Below, in pieces: positions 44,388-51,831 of a stretch of DNA of 64,000 nt. The number at the start of each line of letters is the position of its first letter. The stretch's first letter is position 1. The DNA is taken from contig NZ_QKNX01000001.1 of assembly GCF_005239135.1 (NCBI RefSeq), positions 434,001 through 498,000 on the forward strand. The letters run 5' to 3'. The position numbers and the translations under genes were made by a program. This stretch comes from Natronomonas salsuginis (lineage in GTDB: Archaea; Halobacteriota; Halobacteria; Halobacteriales; Haloarculaceae). The notes under the pieces are model-generated. The model did not search any database and was not told where the DNA came from. It worked only from the letters and a program-made list of their open reading frames with translations.

Positions 44388-45030
44388 GGTCGAAGAAACG
44401 GTTCTCATCGTCTTTAACGCCGGTTTTTCTGACCGTCACGACCTCGTTGTCACCAGTTTCGACGCACGGAAAACCCCCTGTCCCGCCCTTGGAGAGTGCG
44501 TCCGATAGAACCGGTCCCGAAGTGGCAGCGAATCAACCTTAATCACCGTCAAGAGAAACGAACGTCACGAGGGAGGTTACCGGTCGTCGTGTAGTCTCAT
44601 GGAGGATTGAGGGGATCCTGTAGCCCTCTCGAACCGCCGTCGGCGCGGCAGCGGCAACAGTGTGGCGGTCTCCACGCTGTTGGAGGACGGAACAGTTCGA
44701 CCATGGCCTCCTCCTCCTGATGAGCGAGGGGGGGCATCCGGAATGCGGTACGGTCAGCAGTGAGCTGTCCTGATGGAATGAAAGCGCGAACCCCCGTCAC
44801 GCATGCGTAGTCGGTAAGCGACCCGTATCCCGACGGCAGTCTATCAGTATATGAGCTGAGCGACTGCGCGCGTGGTGAGGGATCTCATTCGGCATCACCC
44901 GATCACTGGTCACGGTCGCTCGTGACTTGCGCAGGATTGATTTGCTGCAACAAGCATGTCAGAACACCGTGCTAACATCGACGAGCGGCACGACTCCCTG
45001 TTTCCAGTCAGGTGGCTACTGGACATGCGG

Positions 45031-45174
45031 TGCGTTCGGTAGAGTTCGTAACTCACGTGAATATTGAACAATAGGTGGATCAGGTACGTGAGTCACCGAA
45101 CGCAGTGCTCGCGGCTCACGAACGTGTGTTGGAGTAGTGGCATAAGGCGCTGTAACTGACGGAGGTACGTGAGT
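45031..45174. repeat. Inverted and direct repeats around ACGTGAG
   Basis: The 10-mer tgcgttcggt (45031-45040), followed by ctcacgt at 45052-45058, recurs inverted as acgtgag-tc-accgaacgca at 45086-45104, so the two could pair as an interrupted hairpin. The 12-mer aggtacgtgagt occurs at 45082-45093 and again at 45163-45174. The arrangement suggests a structured RNA or a protein-binding region. Confidence 0.45.
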
Positions 45175-45838
45175 GTTGATAGGCTCGAACGCTACCTATG
45201 CTGCACAAGGAACGGTAGGGAACTGTCGCGGACAAGCTACGTCCGGCACAGTCCGCACGCCCGGTCCCTGTGGTAGCGTCAGTATCCTATGCACTGAGGC
45301 TACCACAGTTACCTTCCGTGCAGTACTTTCCGACGAAGCGATCGGTTCGTGATAGTACTCTAAGCACCGGAAGAGCGAGTTTCTCCAATCCCTCCTCTTT
45401 GCTCACCGGCGTTCATGTCGTGGGGTCGGTCCTCTCCGCTATGTACTCCTCTGCACGCACCTATGGCGAAGGGTATTATTCTCACACCCATCACACAGAA
45501 AAAATTGGGGGCAGTTACGATTACCGCTCGTTTCTGGCTCGACGACCAAGCTTTACTGTACCACACGACCCTCGGGGTTCCCTCCGAACTCCACAAGGAA
45601 ATAATCCGTACCGGTCCCCTCGTGTACAGTTGTCACAGTAATATACTAAAATTGATAAGTATTCTGTAGTCAAGCCTGGCCACATGGCGTTTGAAAGTGG
45701 TTGCCCCATCGGCACCTGCGATATAGGCTACGGGGGTAAATCCCTCTCAGCCATCTATTAGACCTACCCTCTTTGGAAATTTTGAGGGGGTATAGAGCTG
45801 TGCGAGTTCCAAGCTACGGTGGGAAATTGCTTCGCACT

Positions 45839-45859
45839 GCTTCTAAAGCTCTTAGAAGC
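45839..45859. repeat. Perfect dyad GCTTCTA / TAGAAGC
   Basis: Seven-base arms around aagctct. One of a family of dyads with TTCTA/TAGAA arms in this region. Confidence 0.55.
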
Positions 45860-45908
45860 TATGCGGGTAAATCGTCATGAGATCTCTGCGCTCGTTATTG
45901 TGCTTATT

Positions 45909-45939
45909 TTCTATAGAATTCTACCATGATCCGGTAGAA
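45909..45939. repeat. Adjacent dyads TTCTATAGAA and TTCTACC / GGTAGAA
   Basis: A perfect 10-base palindrome (45909-45918) abuts a 7-base inverted repeat around atgatcc (45919-45939). Both carry TTCTA/TAGAA ends, as at 45839 and 48211, suggesting one binding protein for all. Confidence 0.55.
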
Positions 45940-46027
45940 ATCGCAGTGCGTGGACGGGGTAGATTTGGGGATTTCTCGTGTTCGAGGCTTTCGCGGGAAC
46001 TAGGGCGAAAGTGGTTGCAGAATTCAC

Positions 46028-46052
46028 GTGTTATTAATCTATAGAATAACAC
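46028..46052. repeat. Perfect dyad GTGTTATT / AATAACAC
   Basis: Eight-base arms around aatctatag, with CTATAG in the centre as in the palindrome at 45909. No gene starts within several hundred bases. Confidence 0.5.
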
Positions 46053-46868
46053 ATCGAGTTAGGCGGAACCGCAAGATGAGGCCGGGTTATTGTTTAATGT
46101 AATTGTGCGATGGATAATCTAGAATCAAAGGACGTGAGATTTCAGGCGAGCTGTGGTGGAGGGTCTAATTAGTGCCAGTTCGGCTCAGTTATTAACCGTG
46201 TTTTCTATTACTAAGTATTCAGATAGGTTTGGGAGAAAGTCCATGTTGTATATCTCCGATGGAATAGTAAGAATCGCATGACGCTACGAAATTTCGCTTA
46301 TTGTATATTCTCGATGAATGATGCGTGATCGCAACACGTAGCCTCAATGTAAATCTTCAATGAATCGTGTGTAATTTCGCCATCTATATCATCGGCACTA
46401 TTATATAAACAAACCAACTGAACAGTGTAACAGGGAAAATACCGCCGTTTACATGCCCGCATCTGCCACCATAAGATGAATGACAAAAACCCTGTTTTAC
46501 GACGGTTACGCTCCGGAAATGGGAGGATTGGTTCAGGATTGCATAATCCAAATACTATCCTTTAACACACAGGATAAACCTGGTGAAATAATTCTCTCAC
46601 ACCTATTCACGACTGAAACTGACATGACTCTGTACCCGTAGAATAGTCTGGTCACCCTGTTCCCATCAGTAAATATCGTAAGTTGGCCGGTTTATTTGGG
46701 TTATTGATACTCTGTCTGGAGATCAGTTGAGCCACTCCACCGATACCGCTTTCCCCATTTCAACTGTTCACCCCATCTATGAACGTCGGGGCGTCATAAC
46801 CCATCTCCTGAAAGATCGGCCCTGCTGAACCCTTGCTGAAAACACAACCAGTCAGTAGCGGAGGAGAG

Positions 46869-47270
46869 ATGGATTCCCTCCCGAAGCCACGCCTCCTCCG
46901 ATTCGTTGAACATGGTGCCGTGTTGGCTCGCTGTACCGCGCCACGGTTCTCGACACGCCATTCTCGGGAGCGCTTCATTCTCCGCTAAAACGTGATTCTG
47001 CTCTGGCTGAACGTGAAGTAGACGACAACGCACTGCGACCACGTTGACGAACCCATCGAACTACCATGTATCCGCGATGCCTTTGAGCTTGAATCGATTC
47101 CTGGACCCTCGACGCCCTGCAGGACATTCGACCGCTTTGAGATGGCTGTTTGGCGTGTTCCCTGATCATCTCAATCACTGATCTCCTCTTAGACGGTGTC
47201 ACCGAGATCAATGCGTGCAGGTTCGAGCGCACGAATCTCGCACAAGCTAGAAGATACCAACCTTCTATTT
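46869..47270 (+). mobile_element. Remnant of an IS5-type transposase gene
   Basis: Forward frames give pieces that line up in order with haloarchaeal IS5-group transposases: MDSLPKPRLLRFVEHGAVLA (from 46869); then, after a frameshift, DEPIELPCIRDAFELESIPG and PCRTFDRFEMAVWRVP (about 47040-47162); then, in another frame, DGVTEINACRFERTNLAQAR (about 47193-47252), corresponding to the GVxGIDASGFxRxxAxxxY catalytic region. Stops and at least two frameshifts are present, and the C-terminal half is gone, so it is inactive. I see no terminal inverted repeats. The alignment is from memory of the family, not computed. Confidence 0.6.
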
Positions 47271-47294
47271 ACCCTCCAATGAAAGGGAAGGAGT

Positions 47295-48128
47295 ATGAGC
47301 GATCTTCCGAATCGTCTGGACCTCAATGTCAAAGACGTCTCGCCAGCGCATGGAACTACAAGACCTCGGTTGGATGTCGAGATATCAGCTGGTCCATCCA
47401 ACAACAATGACATACTGGTTGAGCAAATTTCGCCAGAGGTGACGTTTCGGTTCCCAAAGAACAACAAGCATATTGAAGGCTCGATTCCAACGGTTCCACT
47501 CGCTCAGACCTCTGAATTCGAGCGCCGAGGGTCGACGTTCAAACTCTTCATCGAGTTCTCGCGCCAAGAACTCGATACCATCGAGGAATACCGCGAAGGC
47601 GGCGACATCGAACTGGAGTTGAACCTCTGGATTGTTGGGGACCGGAACGACAACCGGGAGGAAGGCCGATTCGAGTTGACTGAGGGACTAATCGATGGTG
47701 AGTGGACCCGGATACTCGACGCATTTGACTATCACAATAAACGGGATGTCGAGCTAAACCTCGGTGTCGAGAATCCTCGCATCCGAGACCGGTTAGTTAC
47801 GGCCCATGGGAAAATCGAACGGGCACAGCAGAAGCATGATACAGGCGACTACCCATCAACTGTTGTCGAGTGTCGTCGAGCGATTGAGGCGCTTCGTACC
47901 ATCGAGGAAACCAGCGACGTACTCCACAAACGCAAGTACGACGATCTGGACGATATAATGGGAAAGTTCGAGAAAGGCTTCGCTGGCGGTCTGGCTCATG
48001 CTGAGGAGAAAACCGCCATCACCCCCGCACTCCGGCGAGATAGTGAATTTGCTCTGAATCTCACAAAGGCGTGTGCCCGCTACATCTCAACCGCCCTTGA
48101 AGAAGAAGGAGGAGAGATCCGAGAATAG
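47295..48128 (+). CDS. Hypothetical protein, 277 aa
   Basis: Begins MSDLPNRLDLNVKDVSPAHG after a good ribosome-binding sequence (gggaaggagt). Residues 1-130 are beta-rich (RLDVEISAGPSNNNDILVEQ; VTFRFPKNNKHIEG; IELELNLWIVGDRND), and the C-terminal half is helical (AQQKHDTGDYPSTVVECRRA, EALRTIEETSDVLHK), resembling a HEPN-like or TPR-like helical bundle, though without a clear R-x4-H motif. No membrane segment. It lies just inside the integrase-proximal end of the element. Function unknown. Confidence 0.7.
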   Translation: MSDLPNRLDLNVKDVSPAHGTTRPRLDVEISAGPSNNNDILVEQISPEVTFRFPKNNKHIEGSIPTVPLAQTSEFERRGSTFKLFIEFSRQELDTIEEYREGGDIELELNLWIVGDRNDNREEGRFELTEGLIDGEWTRILDAFDYHNKRDVELNLGVENPRIRDRLVTAHGKIERAQQKHDTGDYPSTVVECRRAIEALRTIEETSDVLHKRKYDDLDDIMGKFEKGFAGGLAHAEEKTAITPALRRDSEFALNLTKACARYISTALEEEGGEIRE

Positions 48129-48210
48129 CATACCCTTCGATGAGTGTAAAATGCGTCAAGAAACAAGCTGTCGAGATCCCGCTTTCTCACTTCCTAAGCA
48201 GTGTTAAGAG

Positions 48211-48279
48211 TTCTAAGCGACTTAGAATATATTCGGTGGTTCGGATGTTATCCAGGGTAGTGTAAGAGTCCTCTTACAC
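48211..48279. repeat. Two perfect dyads between convergent genes
   Basis: TTCTAAG-cga-CTTAGAA (48211-48227) and GTGTAAGAG-tc-CTCTTACAC (48260-48279) lie between the end of the 277-residue gene and the end of the integrase gene. They could be bidirectional terminators, or recombination or regulator sites for the integrase. The first shares its TTCTA/TAGAA arms with dyads at 45.8-45.9 kb, which speaks for protein binding. Confidence 0.5.
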
Positions 48280-48373
48280 TCTGTCCGATAGTTCGTTCAT
48301 GAGGCTGACCCGTCGCCCGGGTTATTTTTGCGGCTGTTGGCAGTCATTTTCAGACTCGGTGCTTTCAGCTTCA

Positions 48374-49393
48374 TCACATTTTATCGAGCGCGTCGCGTCT
48401 CTGACTTGCGGGAACCTGATCATATTTCATTGTAGTGACAGGAGTTTGATGCCGGAGTTGGTCCTTAGCCGCTTTGAGGTCTCGTTCCGCTGCGAGAAAA
48501 GTACCTGTACTATGCCTGATACTATACCAGGTCATTGTGCGACCGCCCGTGTCGATACCCGCATCAGCGCATAATCGCCGGAGGAGCCGGGCGAGTGATC
48601 GGGACGAATACGGTGTTCCTTCCCTCGTAAGCCATAATCGGTCGCTGTCGTCGTAAGCTGGATTCTCGGCCCGCTCTTCCAGCCATTGGGTCAATGCGTC
48701 AGTAGTGCGGCTTGTCAAGCTTGTGCGCCAGTTATCTGTGTTCTTACTCGACTCTTCCCGGGGGATACGTAGCAACCGATTATCGATATCAACCCATCCT
48801 GGCCGGGCACGAGAGACCTCCACGGGACGGAGCGCGGCGTCTAGACTTGTAAGGATGATTGTCGCTTCGCGCCAACTCTCCGTTGCGAGCGCAGCCTCAC
48901 GAATCAGCCTGCGTTCGCGCCGAGTAAGGTAGTCGCGTGGGGCGTCGTCGCCACTCGACGAAAACCGTTGGTCGTGCTCCCACTCACAATTGGGGTGGTT
49001 GTCTTCGAGATACCGGTAGTACCGAGCGAGTGCTTCCTCGGTCTTGCCTTTCGTAGCGTTGCTCACGTCTCGATAAATGACGTCTTCTTCGATGTACTCT
49101 GTCGCCCGCGCGGGTTCGGGTGGGATTGAGTATCGGTCATGGCGGGCCCATACCCACCGGTCGAACCGAGCAGTGCGGTACGCGGTTTCGTACGTAGTGT
49201 AATCGCTGTAGCCCACTCCCTTTTCAGGAGTTTTTCCGCGAGTTCTCATCCACTGGATGAATCGATCTCGGTGGTCCGAATAGTCTACCAGTTGCTGATC
49301 GTTGAGGTACTCGGCGTTCGGCTCAGGGACTAACTTTATCGTTCGACCGGGCTCGATTTGAATGTCACAGCGTCCGTTTCGCTTGGCTGTCAT
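48374..49393 (-). CDS. Tyrosine integrase
   Basis: 339 residues from ATG 49393 (MTAKRNGRCDIQIEPG); an upstream in-frame start at 49417 is less likely. The N-terminal SAM-like core-binding domain is about 30-135. The catalytic domain has the first Arg in TSLDAALRPVEVSRARPG (about 188), the second box in WYSIRHSTGTFLA (about 290, a variant of HxLRH) and the nucleophile in VTTMKYDQVP (about 324). It faces away from the tRNA-Leu, whose 3' end is 45 bases upstream of the start codon, as in elements that integrate into tRNA 3' ends. It should catalyse insertion and excision of the genomic island to its left. All catalytic residues appear present. Confidence 0.87.
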   Translation of the reverse strand: MTAKRNGRCDIQIEPGRTIKLVPEPNAEYLNDQQLVDYSDHRDRFIQWMRTRGKTPEKGVGYSDYTTYETAYRTARFDRWVWARHDRYSIPPEPARATEYIEEDVIYRDVSNATKGKTEEALARYYRYLEDNHPNCEWEHDQRFSSSGDDAPRDYLTRRERRLIREAALATESWREATIILTSLDAALRPVEVSRARPGWVDIDNRLLRIPREESSKNTDNWRTSLTSRTTDALTQWLEERAENPAYDDSDRLWLTREGTPYSSRSLARLLRRLCADAGIDTGGRTMTWYSIRHSTGTFLAAERDLKAAKDQLRHQTPVTTMKYDQVPASQRRDALDKM

Positions 49394-49437
49394 GATTGTA
49401 TGCACAAGCAAAACCACGAGACTGCGTAAGGGTTGAG

Positions 49438-49522
49438 TGCGCGGGACCGGATTTGAACCGGCGGACCTCTACAGGACAGCGTCCTAAGCGCTGCGCCTTT
49501 GGCCTGGCTCGGCAACCCGCGC
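49438..49522 (-). tRNA. tRNA-Leu (anticodon UAG)
   Basis: Minus strand, 85 bases with the discriminator A. Acceptor arms GCGCGGG (5', 49516-49522) and CCCGCGC (3', 49439-49445) pair perfectly. The anticodon arm is CAGCG-CUUAGGA-CGCUG with UAG in position. A long variable arm follows, as in class II tRNAs, and the T arm GCCGG-UUCAAAU-CCGGU is complete. No intron. The CCA end is not encoded. The integrase next to it marks this tRNA as the attachment site of the island. Confidence 0.95.
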
Positions 49523-49732
49523 GCACCCTACCGTACCGGAGTCACGCAAAAATAGCTGTCGCTACCGATCGTTCGACTCGGTGCTCGCCCCCGAACTCGC
49601 GAACGATCGCACACTCCACTTTTCGAGACCGGCGCGCGAAGACGAGAGTGATCGAGCAGCTCACCGACGCTCACTTCGACGATCTCGATCGACCGCTCCG
49701 AGCGGAGCGGCGGACCGTGGCGAACGGTTACA

Positions 49733-50179
49733 CTACCCTTCACATCGGGGCGTCTCGGGGACGAGTCCGAGCTGGCTGAGAGTAGTGAGTTGATCGTAGC
49801 ACCACCACGCCTCCGTCGCCCTCGTGCCGTCCATCTTGTGGATCGAGACTCCCTCGAACTCGACTTTCTCGTTGGTCGGTTCGAGGTTGAATGGGGGGAG
49901 CGGCCCCTCGTGTGTACCTCGGGCGCGGTATCTGGTCACGACCGTATCGCCTTCGACGATGGTCTCTAACAGTTCGACCTCGAAGTCGGGGAAGGATTCG
50001 CGGAGCCCCTCGACCCACCCCTTGAACGCTTCTCGCCCCTCGTACTCCTCGCCGTGGGCGACGTTGTGCATCACCATGTCCTCGGCGTAGACGTCGTCGA
50101 TGCACTCGAACTCGCCGTTGCTGAACACCCGTCTGTTCGTCTCCTCTACTTGTGTTTTCAGTTCTTCGGATCCACTCAT
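49733..50179 (-). CDS. SnoaL-like (ester cyclase) family protein
   Basis: 148 residues, a single NTF2-like fold: helix KTQVEETNRRVFSNGEFECI, AEDMVMHNVAHGEEYEG, EAFKGWVEGLRESFPDFEVE, then strands VEGDTVVTRYRARGTHEGPL and VEFEGVSIHKMDGTRATEAW. This is the pattern of the predicted ester cyclase SnoaL family (polyketide cyclases and many uncharacterised stand-alone proteins). No polyketide genes are near, so the substrate is unknown. First gene on the chromosomal side of the tRNA, with chromosome-like GC content. Confidence 0.85.
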   Translation of the reverse strand: MSGSEELKTQVEETNRRVFSNGEFECIDDVYAEDMVMHNVAHGEEYEGREAFKGWVEGLRESFPDFEVELLETIVEGDTVVTRYRARGTHEGPLPPFNLEPTNEKVEFEGVSIHKMDGTRATEAWWCYDQLTTLSQLGLVPETPRCEG

Positions 50180-50415
50180 GAACGGACACCTAAGCGTCCG
50201 TGTATCTACTCTCTAACACAGTAATGAAGCGACTACACGGTCCGGCAGCCGGTAAGCAGCGTTCACTGATTTCACGTTGATAAGTAGCGAATAGAGTCGT
50301 CAGCTAACAATTCTGCACTCATCTGTAGTCTGGGAGACAACGATGCAATCTATTATTGCCTACCAGTCATTTCACCTAGTAGGCAGTTCCTGTACGTGGA
50401 ATTGCATCCAAACGA

Positions 50416-51831
50416 ATGAGTGGACATGAGTCATACGCAGTCGTCGTCCTCGAAGCCTCTCGGGTCAACAGACTCGACTCTCACGAGATAGAAGACCTCA
50501 TCGACTATTTCGACCCGGACGGTGTCGTCCTCATCCGCGGCAACGCACCCGCGTTCACCGTCGAACAGGTTCGCTATGAACTTGAACGGGTCATTCCCGA
50601 CGGTGTCGGGCTCCACGCTATTGCTGAATCCGACCCCAGAACCGTTACAACCGACGCTGGAACGGTCCTCATCGCTCCGAATGAGCTGTCCACGCAACAG
50701 GTCGAATCATACCTTCCCGGGGACGGAAGCCACACCTACGTCCTCACAGAGGCTGTCAGCGTCGAGATGGACATGATAGCCCTCACGGCCTCCGTCGATG
50801 GACTTGACCCTTACGGTGGCCACGATACGCCACTTACCGTCTTCTCGGGGCAACTCGCCTCTGACTACTGGGTGGACCATGACGGCATTGACCTCCGCGG
50901 GCTTGGCGTCGTCAAACAAGGGAACGTCAAAATCCCCTGCTTCTACCTCGGCTCCGACGGGGTTGTTACGGTCAAATCACTCGCTGAAGGTAAACTTGGG
51001 ATTCGTGCTCTCACCGGCATGGGTGAGACCTATGCGGCCCGGTTCAAGCAAGCAGGCTACAAAACCGTTGAGGATATCTACCGAGCCGAGATGGTTGACC
51101 TGCTCAGCATCAAGGGCGTCAGCGACCATCGCGCCGAGCAGTTCACCAAGCAATCCACCGCGCTCGTTGAACGCGAGGTAGTTCGATTCACCGACGACGA
51201 GTCGCTTCCACAGGATGTCGTCCACATCGACATCGAGACCGACGGGCTCAACCCAAGTATCATCTGGCAGATTGGTCTGTACGACCCCCGCGCAGACGAG
51301 ACCTATGCGTTCCTGCAAAAGGACTCAACACAGAAGGGAGAGATTCTCCGTGAGTTCGGAGCATGGCTCCGAAACAACCTCGATGGCCGGGCAGTCGTCG
51401 CGTACAACGGGTGGAAATTCGACTTCCCGCATCTAACGGAGTTCTTCCACCAGTGCGCCCCGGAGTACAGCCAGACGTGGGAAAGCACCTACAAAGTTGA
51501 CCCGTACGACTGGGTCGTCCGCGAAGGACACGCTGCATTTCCAAGCAGAGGGAACGGCATCGAGGCTGTCGCTGATGCGGTGGGCTACGAGCGTGAACAC
51601 ACGGGACTGGATGGGGCGACCACAGCACACGCCTACCAGCGGTGGATGCAGAACCCCTGTGGGGAGACCGAACTCGACTGGGACCGCCACACCACGTACT
51701 GCCGTGAAGACGTGCTGGCACTCCATCACGTGTACCAAGCCTTGCTCAACTCGGGGCGCGTGCTCTCAGAACAGAATACCGACCGCCCTACCGATGAAAA
51801 CACACAGCAGGGTACCTTGTTCGATTACTAA
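50416..51831 (+). CDS. mrfB: MrfB-like DEDD exonuclease with HhH domain
   Basis: 471 residues. Residues 1-190 are an uncharacterised alpha/beta part (DGVVLIRGNAPAFTVEQVRY). A helix-hairpin-helix pair follows (IRALTGMGETYAARFKQAGY and LLSIKGVSDHRAEQF; about 195-255). The C-terminal RNase H-like 3'-5' exonuclease has VVHIDIETDG (about 268), VVAYNGWKFDFPHL (about 327) and YCREDVLALHHVY (about 428), i.e. D-E, D and a Y-x3-D last motif. This is the plan of Bacillus MrfB/YprB, which with the MrfA helicase repairs mitomycin-type DNA damage. It overlaps the helicase start by one base (TAATG). Confidence 0.82.
   Translation: MSGHESYAVVVLEASRVNRLDSHEIEDLIDYFDPDGVVLIRGNAPAFTVEQVRYELERVIPDGVGLHAIAESDPRTVTTDAGTVLIAPNELSTQQVESYLPGDGSHTYVLTEAVSVEMDMIALTASVDGLDPYGGHDTPLTVFSGQLASDYWVDHDGIDLRGLGVVKQGNVKIPCFYLGSDGVVTVKSLAEGKLGIRALTGMGETYAARFKQAGYKTVEDIYRAEMVDLLSIKGVSDHRAEQFTKQSTALVEREVVRFTDDESLPQDVVHIDIETDGLNPSIIWQIGLYDPRADETYAFLQKDSTQKGEILREFGAWLRNNLDGRAVVAYNGWKFDFPHLTEFFHQCAPEYSQTWESTYKVDPYDWVVREGHAAFPSRGNGIEAVADAVGYEREHTGLDGATTAHAYQRWMQNPCGETELDWDRHTTYCREDVLALHHVYQALLNSGRVLSEQNTDRPTDENTQQGTLFDY

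Larger units (their letters stand above)
44409..46868. other. Gene-poor 2.5 kb stretch
   Basis: I find no convincing gene here. ORFs exist (for example 45463-45669 plus, MAKGIILTPITQKKLGAVTI…, and 44597-44800 minus) but none has a recognisable family or clear composition. The left third is GC-rich and has repeats at 45031-45174; from about 45.8 kb it is clearly AT-richer and holds several perfect dyads, listed separately. It lies between a regulator and an IS remnant, and may be a non-coding control or replication/transfer region, or simply decayed sequence. Confidence 0.5.

Noticed and set aside
43951-44508. Plus-strand ORF of 185 codons over the winged-helix gene.
   Set aside because: Ser/Arg/Thr-rich shadow; the minus-strand frame gives a clear winged-helix protein.
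44597-44800. Minus-strand ORF of 67 codons (MTGVRAFIPSGQL…).
   Set aside because: Not acidic, Pro/Arg/Cys-rich as expected of a chance frame in GC-rich DNA; no support from context.
45463-45669. Plus-strand ORF of 68 codons (MAKGIILTPITQKKLGAVTI…).
   Set aside because: Could be a small gene, but no family, no ribosome-binding sequence, and the surrounding sequence is non-coding; kept only as a note in the gene-poor stretch.
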